The notes: generated by a model from the sequence alone, not told the origin. Numbered from the stretch's first letter, positions 9,367-18,771 are shown. The stretch is 64,000 nt of DNA from Zobellia barbeyronii (GCF_018603515.1 NZ_JACATN010000001.1:186001-250000); one strand, 5' to 3'. Program-made: numbers and translations.

Positions 9367-10929
9367 ATGGGGAAAAAGTTAATAATCACGGCCACTATAC
9401 TCTTTATGATTACGTGTGTTATTATATGGAATTTATCCGTTCAGCGCATTAAATTATTTCATAAAAACATTACCCTTGTTGAAGAAATAACTGCAAAAAA
9501 TAAGCTTAAAGATGCGGAGTCCAAACTTTTTGAACTCTACAAAATAAGCAAGAGAAATGTAGCATTTTTAGGAGACTTAATAGAACTGGATTTACACACC
9601 AGTACGCCACTTAAATTAACGGAACAAAAATTATCCCATTTCCTAGACATAGACCACAATTACTTCCAAGCTAGATTAATTGATTCAAAGGGCATGGAAA
9701 TTATAAGGGTAGACAATAAGGACAGTTCCGTTGTTTCTAAATTTCAATATAAAGGCCATAGAGATTATTTCAAAAAAGTATTGACCTTACAAAAAGGCGA
9801 TGTTTATATTTCTAACATGGACCTAAATATTGAAAATGATACGATAGAAATTCCATATAGACCTACCATTCGCTTTTTTACACCTATCCACCTAAACAAA
9901 GAACTAAATGGCATGGTTGGCCTTAATCTAAATGCAAAGAGCTGGCTTGATAGTTTTAAAGACCAAGACATTACATTTCTGAATTCTAAAAACGAAGTTT
10001 TCTATAGTGGCGAGGGTGAAAACCTCTACTCGAAAACAAAAACCGATTTCACTAAGAAAGACCGTTTTGGCAATGCTTTTTATTATCAAAGAGAAATAAG
10101 TCTGGAAGGGAATCAAAATTGGACAATCTATACAAAACCCAATATTCTATCTATTCACCAACAATTGGCCGAATACAAAAGATCTACCTATTTAGCAGCA
10201 GGCGTTCTTACCATAGGGATAGTCTTATTCTTAAGTATTATTTACACGCTCTATAAGAAGAACAAACATATTAACTCTTTAAACAAAACCATAAAGAACA
10301 GGCTTAGCGAAAGGGATACGCTACTAAAAGAAATACATCATAGAGTAAAAAACAACTTACAGGTTATATCCAGCCTCTTAAGCTTACAGTCTAGTTTTAT
10401 TAAGGATGATAAAATAAAAGGGCTTTTTAGGTATAGCCAATACCGAATAAACTCTATGGCTATAATTCATGAAATGCTGTACAGGTCTAAAGATTTAAGT
10501 AAAATAAATTATGCAGATTACACAAAGCAATTGGCCTCTACCCTAATATCTTCCATGAAAGGAGCAGATAAGGAAGTTGATTTAAAGGTTGACTCAGAAG
10601 AGCTTCATTTAAATTTAGACACTTCCGTACCACTAGGTCTTATGATTAATGAAATCATAACCAATTCTTTAAAATATGGATTTAAAAATTTAGAGAAAGG
10701 ATTAATTACAATCAGGTTTGAGAAATTACAATACCCTAATTTCCTAATGCACATAGGAGATAATGGGAGTGGATTCTCTGATGAAATAGATTTTAGAAAT
10801 ACCAAGTCTTTGGGGCTAAAATTGATTCACATGCTAACACTACAATTAAAAGGAAACATAGAAAAAGATAATACCGAGAATGGTACACACTATATAATAA
10901 CGTTTCAAGAAATTGAACAGATATCATAA
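9367..10929 (+). CDS. Membrane sensor histidine kinase (HisKA_2/HWE type)
   Basis: 520 residues. A first membrane segment (about 5-25) and a second (about 275-297) enclose a ~245-residue periplasmic sensor region that looks like a Cache/PAS-type domain (DIDHNYFQARLIDSKGMEIIRVD, then a second subdomain near GMVGLNL). The cytoplasmic part has the HisKA_2 motif LLKEIHHRVKNNLQVISSLL with phospho-acceptor His324 or His325, and a HATPase_c domain with N-box EIITNSLKYGF, G1 box GDNGSGF and G2 box SLGLKLI. It presumably autophosphorylates in response to an extracellular ligand and passes phosphate to the receiver protein encoded next. The ligand is unknown. Confidence 0.92.
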   Translation: MGKKLIITATILFMITCVIIWNLSVQRIKLFHKNITLVEEITAKNKLKDAESKLFELYKISKRNVAFLGDLIELDLHTSTPLKLTEQKLSHFLDIDHNYFQARLIDSKGMEIIRVDNKDSSVVSKFQYKGHRDYFKKVLTLQKGDVYISNMDLNIENDTIEIPYRPTIRFFTPIHLNKELNGMVGLNLNAKSWLDSFKDQDITFLNSKNEVFYSGEGENLYSKTKTDFTKKDRFGNAFYYQREISLEGNQNWTIYTKPNILSIHQQLAEYKRSTYLAAGVLTIGIVLFLSIIYTLYKKNKHINSLNKTIKNRLSERDTLLKEIHHRVKNNLQVISSLLSLQSSFIKDDKIKGLFRYSQYRINSMAIIHEMLYRSKDLSKINYADYTKQLASTLISSMKGADKEVDLKVDSEELHLNLDTSVPLGLMINEIITNSLKYGFKNLEKGLITIRFEKLQYPNFLMHIGDNGSGFSDEIDFRNTKSLGLKLIHMLTLQLKGNIEKDNTENGTHYIITFQEIEQIS

Positions 10930-10933
10930 TACT

Positions 10934-11329
10934 ATGAAACTAAAAGTCCTAATAGTAGAAGACAATCTAATTATCCAAATGTTCCTAGAACACATTATTA
11001 CTAATGCAGGTAAAACTCATGTTAAAACTGCTGATAATGGCGAGGATGCCCTGAGTACCATAGAACAATATATGCCAGATGTGGTTCTTCTGGATATTGG
11101 GCTTTCTGGAGCACTAAATGGTATTGAGACGGCTATGATACTTAAAGAAAAGTATAAAACCCCTTTTGTATACATAACTGGAAATTCTGATTATACAACC
11201 TTAGAAAACGCAAAAAAAACCGAACCTCTTCACATTCTCAGAAAACCTATTGATGAGTATGAACTCAACAGGGAATTTGAAATTATAAGACAGAAGCTAT
11301 TAAAAGCAAAGCTGGAAAATTCTAAATAA
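10934..11329 (+). CDS. Single-domain response regulator
   Basis: 131 residues forming one CheY-like receiver domain and no output domain. The acidic pocket is Glu9-Asp10, the phosphorylated residue is Asp54 (VVLLDIGLSG), Thr82 (YITGNSD) and Lys104 (LRKPID) complete the active site. The start at 10934 gives MKLKVLIVEDN directly and lies 4 nt after the kinase stop; an upstream ATG at 10913 would overlap the kinase. It is presumably the cognate partner of the HisKA_2 kinase. Without an output domain it may act by protein-protein contact or in a phosphorelay; HWE/HisKA_2 kinases often pair with such regulators. Confidence 0.92.
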   Translation: MKLKVLIVEDNLIIQMFLEHIITNAGKTHVKTADNGEDALSTIEQYMPDVVLLDIGLSGALNGIETAMILKEKYKTPFVYITGNSDYTTLENAKKTEPLHILRKPIDEYELNREFEIIRQKLLKAKLENSK

Positions 11330-11379
11330 TCCTAGTTAGAGCAAAAAAAATCTACCTTTTTCACACTGCAAACACTTTC

Positions 11380-11417
11380 AAACCTAGCGTTCTAAATTCG
11401 CTAGGTTTATTTTTTTA
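11380..11417 (+). terminator. Rho-independent terminator after the response regulator
   Basis: A 10-bp stem AAACCTAGCG/CGCTAGGTTT (11380-11389 with 11399-11408), a 9-nt loop and a T-rich run. It ends the two-component operon before the tRNA gene. Confidence 0.8.
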
Positions 11418-11471
11418 CATGAAAAGCATATTTTTTGAACTTATGAGGGTTATTTTTCTAAGAAAATAAAC

Positions 11472-11479
11472 TATCTTTG
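11472..11479 (+). promoter_or_regulatory. Promoter -7 element of the tRNA-Arg gene
   Basis: TATCTTTG matches the Bacteroidota primary sigma -7 consensus TAnnTTTG exactly and lies 15 nt before the mature tRNA. I see no TTG at the usual 19-21 nt upstream, so only half of the promoter is supported. Confidence 0.6.
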
Positions 11480-11494
11480 CACCGCTTTAAAAAT

Positions 11495-11568
<74 letters not shown>

Positions 11569-11580
11569 CTAAAGCTAAAA

Positions 11581-11609
11581 GGCTTCCAATTTCTTGGAAG
11601 CCTTTTTTT
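11581..11609 (+). terminator. Terminator after tRNA-Arg
   Basis: Perfect 9-bp stem GGCTTCCAA/TTGGAAGCC with loop TTTC, followed by seven Ts. It separates the tRNA from the convergent molybdenum hydroxylase operon. Confidence 0.9.
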
Positions 11610-11620
11610 ATGTCTTTAAA

Positions 11621-13783
11621 TCAGGTCAATTTTAACGGCATAGATTGTAAGCGTTTACCGGTCAACCTTCTTATGGCGTTGGCTATCGCAGCTCCTATTG
11701 GCCCTAATGGAGGTTCACCAACTGCACCGGGTGTATCTTTACCTTGCAACAAAACCACATCAATTTCTCGTGGAGCGTGTTTCATCAAAGCCATTTCATA
11801 TGGACCATAAATAGTTGGTGTTAACGAACCATCTACTACTTTCATTTGTTCAAACAGAACCGCGCTCATTCCCATAATCACACAACCTTCACATTGCGCT
11901 CTTATTTGGTCTGGATTTACCGCCAAACCAGGATCTAATACCACAGTTACTTTATGCACTCGTATCTTATTATCCTCCACAGAAACCTCAACTACATGTG
12001 CACATGGTGTTCCCGCATCTACCGAAGCAGCAAAACCCATGGCCTTACCATCTTTAATTTCTTCCGAATACCCAGCTCTCTCTCCTGCAGTACGCATAAC
12101 CTCCTTTAACCGTTTCCCAGCTTCATCATCATTAACCTGCGCCAAACGAAATTCAATAGCATCCTTACCGGCTTTTAAAGCCATCTCATCAACAAAGCTT
12201 TCAATTGCAAAGGTATTGGCCAACAAACCTAAACTACGCCACCAGCTCGTTGCAAAAGGCAATGTTACATGCCAGTATACTGACCGATGATTAGGCACAG
12301 CAGAATACTGAAGAAATCCACCTCTAATGGCGCCAATATCCGCTCCAACAATGGGCGGCACTATGTTTGGAACTAATGCGGAGTTATTACCAACATCGCC
12401 ACTAACAAAATGATGTTCAAGACCATCAAGAAGTCCCTGCTCATTTAAACGGCCTTTAAGTATATGATGGGTTGGCGGACGAAACATATCATGTTGAAAT
12501 TCCTCTTCCCGACTAAAAATATATTTTACTGGCTTCCCAACTGCCTGAGACATTACTGCCGCTTGCACCGCATGTGGGGTATGCAATCGTCTTCCAAAAC
12601 CGCCGCCTAAATATGTTGGAATTACATTCACCTGTTCTGCATCCCATCCTAATCTAGAAGACACCTCCTTTCGGGTTATACCAATTACCTGGGTAGATAT
12701 CATAATAGTGGCTTTGGATTCCTCTACGAAAGCCACAACGCCATTAGGCTCTATCTGTGCATGTGCTCCAATAGGACTTCTAAATTCCATTTGAACAATA
12801 TCGTCTCCCTCAAGCGCATCTCCTTCTTTTTGAATGATAGTAGATTTACCATTACCCACGGTCATCATAGACACTATGGCATCTTGTTGTAAATTATCTG
12901 GAGTTTCCCAAATAACCTCAATAGCTTGTTTGGCATTTTCCGCCTCTATGTACGACTCCGCCACAACCCCAACAAAATCATCTTCACTTACAATTTTGAT
13001 CACGCCTGGCATTTTTTCAGCTTTATCCGTTGTAGCACTTATAAACTTGGCTCCTATTTTTGAAGGTCTTACTACTGCCCCATATAGCATATTAGGCATT
13101 TCGGCATCTAAACCAAACATGGGAGCGCCGTAAACCTTATCATCTAAATCTACCCTAGGCACTGGCTTTCCTACATACTTATAACTACTAATATCCTTTA
13201 AAATGGGCTTTTCTGGAATTGTCCAGTTCGTTACTCCTTCTGAAATTTCCGCGTAGGTAAGGCTTTTGCTATTTGCAGAAACTACACCATCCTTTACAGA
13301 AAGGTCATCAACGGAAACTCCTAATTTTTTCGCAGCTTCTATCTTCATCATTTCACGAAAAATAGCTGCCAATTCACGCAGCGGTTGCCACAAGCCAGAA
13401 ATAGAAGTACTCCCTCCTGTACTCATACCGTCAATATTACCGGTAGCCGTTGTTGCATGAACCACCTTGATATTTGACATGGAAATCTCCAATTCATCTG
13501 CCGCCATTTGTGCCAAGCCTGTAAAGGTGCCCTGCCCCATTTCTATCTTGGGTGAATGCAAGATAACCACGTTATCCTTGCCAAGTTCAAACCACAACAT
13601 AGGATTATCCGTGCTTCCCATGTATGCCAAATCCATTTCATTGGCTTTTTCCAAAATGGCCCTTCTTATAGGGTTTCTCAATACATACGTACCAACAGCA
13701 AGTACTCCTATGGTTCCCAAACCACCACGTACCAAAAACTTTCGCCTTGACAATTTCTTTTCTGAGGATTGATTATCTGCCAT
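11621..13783 (-). CDS. Molybdenum hydroxylase, Mo-cofactor subunit (IorB-like, xanthine oxidase family)
   Basis: 720-residue large subunit of the xanthine dehydrogenase/isoquinoline 1-oxidoreductase family, which hydroxylates aldehydes or N-heterocycles using water and a molybdopterin-cytosine dinucleotide centre. A Tat signal (SRRKFLVRG, 12-20, then a hydrophobic stretch) places it outside the cytoplasm. Family motifs include EMGQGTFTGLAQMAADEL, GGGFGRR, and near the C-terminus GAVGEPPLGPIGAAIANA with the likely catalytic Glu690. It follows the 2Fe-2S subunit with a 2-nt gap. The substrate is not deducible; family names such as 'isoquinoline oxidoreductase' should be taken as fold labels. 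Confidence 0.92.
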   Translation of the reverse strand: MADNQSSEKKLSRRKFLVRGGLGTIGVLAVGTYVLRNPIRRAILEKANEMDLAYMGSTDNPMLWFELGKDNVVILHSPKIEMGQGTFTGLAQMAADELEISMSNIKVVHATTATGNIDGMSTGGSTSISGLWQPLRELAAIFREMMKIEAAKKLGVSVDDLSVKDGVVSANSKSLTYAEISEGVTNWTIPEKPILKDISSYKYVGKPVPRVDLDDKVYGAPMFGLDAEMPNMLYGAVVRPSKIGAKFISATTDKAEKMPGVIKIVSEDDFVGVVAESYIEAENAKQAIEVIWETPDNLQQDAIVSMMTVGNGKSTIIQKEGDALEGDDIVQMEFRSPIGAHAQIEPNGVVAFVEESKATIMISTQVIGITRKEVSSRLGWDAEQVNVIPTYLGGGFGRRLHTPHAVQAAVMSQAVGKPVKYIFSREEEFQHDMFRPPTHHILKGRLNEQGLLDGLEHHFVSGDVGNNSALVPNIVPPIVGADIGAIRGGFLQYSAVPNHRSVYWHVTLPFATSWWRSLGLLANTFAIESFVDEMALKAGKDAIEFRLAQVNDDEAGKRLKEVMRTAGERAGYSEEIKDGKAMGFAASVDAGTPCAHVVEVSVEDNKIRVHKVTVVLDPGLAVNPDQIRAQCEGCVIMGMSAVLFEQMKVVDGSLTPTIYGPYEMALMKHAPREIDVVLLQGKDTPGAVGEPPLGPIGAAIANAIRRLTGKRLQSMPLKLT

Positions 13784-13785
13784 TA

Positions 13786-14280
13786 CTAAGCTTTTGTTGG
13801 TTCGTTAATTTCATTAATAGCATTCTGCTTATCCGCAGCCTTATGAATGGCTTTCCGCATTCTATAATATGTGCCACATCTACAAACATTTATAATATTA
13901 TTATCGATGTCCTCATCCGTTGGGTTCGGAATTTTATTTAATAACGCTGCAGTAGCCATCATAAACCCAGGCTGACAATACCCACATTGAGGCACTATTT
14001 CTTCTATCCAGGCTTGCTGAACAGGATGCGGATTCTCTGCATTTCCTAAACCTTCAATAGTTGTGATTTGTTTTCCTTCTGCAAATTTTACCGGATAGGA
14101 ACACGAACGGACTGCTTCTCCGTCTACATGAAGCGTACAAGCCCCACAAGCTGCTTTGCCACAACCAAACTTAGTTCCTTTAAGTCCGAGTATATCACGA
14201 ATAACCCAAAGTAAAGGAGTGTATTCGTCAGTAAGTTCAATAGCATGCGATTGGCCATTGACTATCATTGAAATTTTCAT
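13786..14280 (-). CDS. Molybdenum hydroxylase, [2Fe-2S] subunit (IorA-like)
   Basis: 164-residue small subunit carrying two [2Fe-2S] clusters. The plant-ferredoxin-type cluster uses Cys40, Cys45, Cys48 and Cys60 ([12 protein letters not shown] ... SCS); the C-terminal cluster uses Cys99, Cys102, Cys133 and Cys135 (QCGYCQPGF ... CRCG). All eight ligands are present. ATG 14280 gives the standard [10 protein letters not shown] start; an upstream ATG at 14328 would overlap the cytochrome gene by 32 nt. It has no Tat signal of its own and is presumably exported with the Mo subunit. Electrons would go on to the cytochrome encoded 16 nt upstream. Confidence 0.94.
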   Translation of the reverse strand: MKISMIVNGQSHAIELTDEYTPLLWVIRDILGLKGTKFGCGKAACGACTLHVDGEAVRSCSYPVKFAEGKQITTIEGLGNAENPHPVQQAWIEEIVPQCGYCQPGFMMATAALLNKIPNPTDEDIDNNIINVCRCGTYYRMRKAIHKAADKQNAINEINEPTKA

Positions 14281-14296
14281 AGCTGAATTTTTTCTA

Positions 14297-14911
14297 TTAT
14301 TTAGATGGTATAGTATGACCACTTTCAAACCAAGCTTCTACCGCACTAATAAATTCTTTTTTGGATACCGGTGGAAGTTCACGCGGCTCTCCTTTTATGT
14401 TCGTGCCCGGCTCCCAAGCCCAAAGCACTAAATCATCTTCCGTTAGGTGTTTTTTGATTTCCTCTGGGGAACGGCCACCGTTGCGCTCTGTGTCCATCAT
14501 GGATTTTGCGATTTCAAACCTATCTAAACCTTGCCATCGCATAGAATGCGGTGCTAAAGACCAATGTGGAGATCCCGGAGCACTGGAATACGGATTGTTT
14601 TCAGATTGATGACAGGTAGCACATTTGGTAGCTTCAAAACCTTTATGACTTTCCCCCCTTGCAATATCAAAGTGATGGGGATGACTGTCTTCTCCCTGCT
14701 TGGGCACATTATCACTGGGGTGGCAGTTTAAACAACGTGGATGCGTAAGCACGTCCATCATTTTATGGAATGCAACATCTGTATTTTGTCTGTTTTCTTG
14801 CTCATTGACAGGTGTGGAAGTATACGCTGTTTCTATAGGTTTATAGATTGATGCCAATACAAACCCTGCCATCAAAAGAAAGGAAATTAGAAGGTAGTTT
14901 TTTATTTTCAT
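14297..14911 (-). CDS. Di-haem c-type cytochrome of the molybdenum hydroxylase operon
   Basis: 204 residues with an N-terminal membrane anchor or signal (about 5-22) and two haem c attachment motifs, CLNCH (Cys60-His64) and CATCH (Cys97-His101), in a His-rich region. It is first in the operon, followed by the 2Fe-2S and Mo subunits, so the likely role is to accept electrons from the hydroxylase outside the cytoplasm and pass them to the respiratory chain. I start at ATG 14911 ([10 protein letters not shown]); five extra residues from 14926 are possible. Spacing to the M20 hydrolase upstream is 73 nt, so co-transcription with that gene is uncertain. Confidence 0.86.
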   Translation of the reverse strand: MKIKNYLLISFLLMAGFVLASIYKPIETAYTSTPVNEQENRQNTDVAFHKMMDVLTHPRCLNCHPSDNVPKQGEDSHPHHFDIARGESHKGFEATKCATCHQSENNPYSSAPGSPHWSLAPHSMRWQGLDRFEIAKSMMDTERNGGRSPEEIKKHLTEDDLVLWAWEPGTNIKGEPRELPPVSKKEFISAVEAWFESGHTIPSK

Positions 14912-14984
14912 AGCTAGAGTAAGCATTTTGCCTATAGCTATAAAGTTACTGATTAATTAAAGAAGTCTAAATTACCGAGCAGAG

Positions 14985-16172
14985 TTAGGCTAAAAGCGTC
15001 TTAATAGCCAACCATGCCATTAGTCCGCCTCCTATTTCCAGAGCAGATTCATCTATATTGAATGTAGGTGTATGTAAACCAGATGCAATGTTTTTTTCCA
15101 CATTGCCAACACCCAACATATAAAAACAAGCCGGATTGTTTTGTGTATAGTAAGCAAAATCCTCTGCCGCCATCCACTGATCCAATTCTTCTACATTTTC
15201 TTCACCTAAATAATCTTTTGCATGAATTCTTAAATCCTCCGTTAAGGTCGAGTCGTTTTTTAAATGTGGATAGCCATGATTGATTTTCAGTTCACAACTG
15301 CCTCCCATGGCTTCGGCCATTGTAGTCACCAGTTTTTTGAGTTTTTCTAAAGCAATTTTCCGCCAGTCTTCATCCAGAGTTCTGAATGTTCCTTCAATAG
15401 ACACCTCATCAGGAATAACATTGATGGCGCCATTGGCGATTACCTTTCCAAAAGAAAGTACGGAAGGCGTTTTTGGATCTGCCATACGACTGACCAATTG
15501 CTGAGCGGCAACAATAATATGGGAAGCAATCAAAACAGGATCAATAATTTTTTCGGGCATAGCGGCATGACCACCTTTCCCTTTTACGGTCAAGAAAAGC
15601 TCATCCATACTGGCCATAAACTTCCCTGAACGAAAACCGACCTTACCCACAGGAATATCTGGACGCACATGTTGCCCTATATGAGGAATGGTTCCTAAAG
15701 CGATATACGGCTTTTCTTTTATGACGCTAATAGCTCCACCCGGACTAAGTTCTTCCGCAGGTTGAAACAGCAATTTTACACTCCCAGCAAAATCACCTTT
15801 TAATTCTATTAAAATCTTAGCACAGAGCAATAGAGAAGCACTGTGAGCATCATGCCCACAGGCATGCATCACTCCTGCCGTTTTGGAAGCGTATGCTATG
15901 TTATTTTGCTCGTGTATTGGTAACGCATCAATATCTGCGCGAAGAAGAATCGTTTTTCCTTTTTGGCTGCCATTAATAGTAGCCAAAAGTCCGGTTTCAG
16001 CAACAGATTCTATATCCGTTATTCCAAGTGCCAGCAGTTGTTCCTTGAGGTAGGCACAAGTGTTATGCTCTTGAAAAGAAAGTTCTGGATTTTCATGCAG
16101 ATATCTACGAACGGCTACAAATTCAGTAGCATATTGTGCGGCAAGACTTTTAATTTTTTGGTAATCATCCAT
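14985..16172 (-). CDS. M20-family amidohydrolase
   Basis: 395 residues of the M20D zinc amidohydrolase family (hippurate/N-acyl-amino-acid/IAA-amino-acid hydrolases). The metal site is visible: HACGHDAH (Cys105, His107), the Glu140-Glu141 pair in FQPAEEL, and a His in KGKGGHAAMPE from the lid domain. The start at 16172 yields MDDYQKIKSLA; seven upstream codons add nothing characteristic. There is no signal peptide, so it should act in the cytoplasm and cleave an amide bond of an N-acylated amino acid or related compound. It lies just upstream of the molybdenum hydroxylase operon on the same strand. Confidence 0.9.
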   Translation of the reverse strand: MDDYQKIKSLAAQYATEFVAVRRYLHENPELSFQEHNTCAYLKEQLLALGITDIESVAETGLLATINGSQKGKTILLRADIDALPIHEQNNIAYASKTAGVMHACGHDAHSASLLLCAKILIELKGDFAGSVKLLFQPAEELSPGGAISVIKEKPYIALGTIPHIGQHVRPDIPVGKVGFRSGKFMASMDELFLTVKGKGGHAAMPEKIIDPVLIASHIIVAAQQLVSRMADPKTPSVLSFGKVIANGAINVIPDEVSIEGTFRTLDEDWRKIALEKLKKLVTTMAEAMGGSCELKINHGYPHLKNDSTLTEDLRIHAKDYLGEENVEELDQWMAAEDFAYYTQNNPACFYMLGVGNVEKNIASGLHTPTFNIDESALEIGGGLMAWLAIKTLLA

Positions 16173-16230
16173 AAGAAAAGGGGTTAAAGTCAACTACCTA
16201 CCGAAACTATAATTTAAAAAATTGAGTATT

Positions 16231-16764
16231 CTAATTCTTTGAAAAGACCAAATCAAAATTAACGGTAACATCATCACCAACAATAATCTGACCGAACATT
16301 GCACTTGGGGGTTCTATGTTATAATTCTTTAATACTATCTTTTTCTTGCCAGAGATTTTTAATCCTTCAGAGTTTGCTTCCATTTTTACAGGAATTTCTA
16401 CAATTTTCTCAACTCCCGCAATAGCTAACGAACCAACCAAAGTTGACTTGTTCTTCACTTCCGTTAATTTAAAAGTAACTTTCGGGTGCTGTTCTTTTTT
16501 AAGGGCATCATGCATTTTTTTATCCATCGAAGCTCCTCTTTCACTCATAATATCTGCGACTTCTACTTCCAAATTAATTTGCTTTGGCGCCACACCATCA
16601 TACTTAAGAGTTGCTGATACCGAATTAGCCACCACATCCCAATCACTAACAGTAGAAGTACCACTGATGGTCAACTTACTGGAATCCGAAAGAGTATATT
16701 CATCTTGGGCATGCCCAACAATGGAACCAGCTACAAAAAGTACTAATAGAACTATTTTTTTCAT
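16231..16764 (-). CDS. YceI-family periplasmic protein
   Basis: 177 residues: a Sec signal peptide (MKKIVLLVLFVAGSIVGHAQ) and one YceI lipocalin-like beta-barrel domain with typical segments (SDWDVVANSVSATLKYDG; GSLAIAGVEKIVEIPVKM; ending NFDLVFSK). The family binds isoprenoid or other amphiphilic ligands, but in Bacteroidota its role is mostly undefined. An ATG one codon upstream (16767) is equally possible. It is followed 58 nt downstream by the M20 hydrolase on the same strand and preceded by the FGE-fold lipoprotein, 46 nt away. Confidence 0.9.
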   Translation of the reverse strand: MKKIVLLVLFVAGSIVGHAQDEYTLSDSSKLTISGTSTVSDWDVVANSVSATLKYDGVAPKQINLEVEVADIMSERGASMDKKMHDALKKEQHPKVTFKLTEVKNKSTLVGSLAIAGVEKIVEIPVKMEANSEGLKISGKKKIVLKNYNIEPPSAMFGQIIVGDDVTVNFDLVFSKN

Positions 16765-16810
16765 CATATCTAAATAGACCAACTACTGTTGGCGTTACTA
16801 AATCAATTTA

Positions 16811-17872
16811 CTACTCATCTAAAACGTTCTGCCAAAACTTTTTCTGATCTTCTGCACTAGGCTGAATTTTAGGGCTCACTAATCTAAAACCCACATAATT
16901 AGAATCTGTAAACCACCAAAAGCTCTTTGGAATCTGTGGATCACGTTTCTGTTGCTTTAAACTTGATCCCGTTCTAGCCGATGAACGCAATTTATCTGCA
17001 TCATCATCCCATGAACCACCTCTAAAAGACCTTGGATGAATTACCGCTGGGGTTACCCAAGGATTTTTGCTTTCCGTTGTAGCATATGCATCTTCCTTAT
17101 ACTCGTCTAACGTCCACTCCGCAGCATTACCGTGCATATCATATAATCCCCAAGGGTTTGGTTTCTTAGAGCCTACTTTTGCATATTTATTTTCTGAATT
17201 TTTATAATACACCGCATATTCATCAATTTCGAAAACATCATCTCCAAAACTATAAGCACTCTCCGTACCAGCCTTTGCAGCATACTCCCACTCAGCTTCT
17301 GTAGGTAATCGGTAAAACTTTCCTGTTACCGTACTCAACCATTTACAATAGACCAAAGCGGAATATGCAGACATGCTAACCGCAGGAAAACCATCTTTTC
17401 CCATTCCATAAGAAGGATCTTCATACGGTGGACTAGGACGTGTAATGGCGTCTATTTTTATAACTCGGTCGTTATCTAGCTTTACGAAAAGCTCTTTGTT
17501 TTGTTTAAAGAAAAGCTCAAACAAGTCCCACGTTAATTCGTGTTTAGCCATATAAAAGGCATCTAACTCCACATCTTTCTGCGGACCTTCATCGGCTTTT
17601 CTATTCGCTTCCGTTTCAGGGCTCCCCATTTTAAAGGTTCCTTCTGGTATTAAAACCATATCAAAACTATTGTCGGTTTCAGGAACAGTTTCCGTGTAGC
17701 CGTTAGAAGCGTCAGTAGATGCTTCCAAAGGTATTTGGTCGGTTACTTTTTCCTCGGTTGTTTCAACAACGGTTTTGTCTACAGTGGTAACTGATTGCGA
17801 AGATTTACAAGATTGGAATACTACACCAATGATACAGGCTACTAAGGTGATTTTGGTTAACTGGGTTTTCAT
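16811..17872 (-). CDS. FGE-sulfatase-domain lipoprotein (GldJ/GldK-like)
   Basis: 353 residues with lipobox FQSC (Cys22), a Thr/Glu-rich linker to about 65, then a formylglycine-generating-enzyme-like (SUMF1) fold: FDMVLIPEGTFKMGS, YRLPTEAEWEYAAK, NPWGLYDMHGNAAEWTLDEY, RSFRGGSWDDD and YVGFRLV. The C-terminal catalytic cysteines of true FGE are absent, as in GldJ and GldK, so a structural rather than enzymatic role is expected at the inner face of the outer membrane or in the periplasm. It resembles GldK in this window but is shorter and lies 18 kb away from it. Whether it serves motility, type IX secretion or something else is unknown. Confidence 0.85.
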   Translation of the reverse strand: MKTQLTKITLVACIIGVVFQSCKSSQSVTTVDKTVVETTEEKVTDQIPLEASTDASNGYTETVPETDNSFDMVLIPEGTFKMGSPETEANRKADEGPQKDVELDAFYMAKHELTWDLFELFFKQNKELFVKLDNDRVIKIDAITRPSPPYEDPSYGMGKDGFPAVSMSAYSALVYCKWLSTVTGKFYRLPTEAEWEYAAKAGTESAYSFGDDVFEIDEYAVYYKNSENKYAKVGSKKPNPWGLYDMHGNAAEWTLDEYKEDAYATTESKNPWVTPAVIHPRSFRGGSWDDDADKLRSSARTGSSLKQQKRDPQIPKSFWWFTDSNYVGFRLVSPKIQPSAEDQKKFWQNVLDE

Positions 17873-18056
17873 TTAAAGAATGCTTTTGCTAAAAATAGTT
17901 TTTTTTATTCACAATAAGCAGACTCAACCTTCTTAAAACTATCATATTTTCAACCCCACAACAACACTTACATATTTTGTTTAAAAAAGCCACAATAGCA
18001 ACAGCAGCATTGCTTCACAGATATTCACACTCTGGGTGGAACCATCTAAAATAGCG

Positions 18057-18064
18057 TATATTTG
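18057..18064 (+). promoter_or_regulatory. -7 element before the DUF2807 gene
   Basis: TATATTTG matches TAnnTTTG exactly, 24 nt before the start codon. No TTG is seen at the -33 position. Confidence 0.5.
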
Positions 18065-18088
18065 AATGAACACTACAAAAATTGAAAG

Positions 18089-18769
18089 ATGAAAAAATTT
18101 AAATTTATAGCCCTTGCCTTGTTCGTTTCTGCAAGCGTTTTAGCACAGAAAGAAAACACAAAAGACCTAGATAAATTTACTGAGCTTAAAGTATATGACC
18201 GCATAGTTGTTAGCCTTGTTAAAAGCAATGAAAACAAAATTGTTGTTACTGGTGATGACAAGGATGAAATAAGCATCTCTAACAAAGATGGTCTCTTAAA
18301 AATAAAAATGGAATTCGGTAATTTCTTAGACGGAGATGAGGCTAAAGCTACTTTATACTACACGGAGGACCTTACCCTAATTGATTCGAACGAGAATGCA
18401 AAAATAAAATCTAACGAAACCGTTAAAGGTGATCGTGTAGAAATCAAAACCCAAGAGGGCGGGAAAATCGACTTAAAAATAGACATTAAAGACCTTTACA
18501 CTAAATCTGTTTCCGGTGGTGAAGTGACCCTTACCGGTTCTGCCACTCAGCAAGAAGTGATGGTGAATACCGGAGGTAAAACTTATAACAAACAACTAGA
18601 CACCAAAGAAACTACAGTGGTGGTTAACGCTGGAGGAAGAGCAGATGTGAACGCCTCAGACAAAGTAGTAGCCAAAGTACGTGCCGGTGGATCCATCTAC
18701 ATTTACGGAAAGCCTAGAAGTATTGAAAAAGATAAAGTCTTTGGAGGAAAAATTAAAGAAATGGATTAA
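18089..18769 (+). CDS. DUF2807 (head GIN domain) secreted protein
   Basis: 226 residues: signal peptide about 1-19 (ending VLAQ) and a DUF2807/'putative auto-transporter adhesin, head GIN domain' made of repeated short beta strands (FTELKVYDRIVVSLVKSNENKIVVTGDD ... TLIDSNENAKIKSNETVKGDRVEIKTQEGGKIDLKIDI). The regular pattern predicts a right-handed beta-helix. Small polar residues dominate. The family is widespread in Bacteroidota and of unknown function, possibly surface or periplasmic. It is a single-gene unit, convergent with the CPXCG gene, whose stop lies only 2 nt away. Confidence 0.85.
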   Translation: MKKFKFIALALFVSASVLAQKENTKDLDKFTELKVYDRIVVSLVKSNENKIVVTGDDKDEISISNKDGLLKIKMEFGNFLDGDEAKATLYYTEDLTLIDSNENAKIKSNETVKGDRVEIKTQEGGKIDLKIDIKDLYTKSVSGGEVTLTGSATQQEVMVNTGGKTYNKQLDTKETTVVVNAGGRADVNASDKVVAKVRAGGSIYIYGKPRSIEKDKVFGGKIKEMD

Positions 18770-18771
18770 GC

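Noticed and set aside
11610-14431. Several plus-strand frames opposite the molybdenum hydroxylase operon
   Set aside because: All lie opposite well-supported genes and lack motifs; long antisense frames follow from codon bias.
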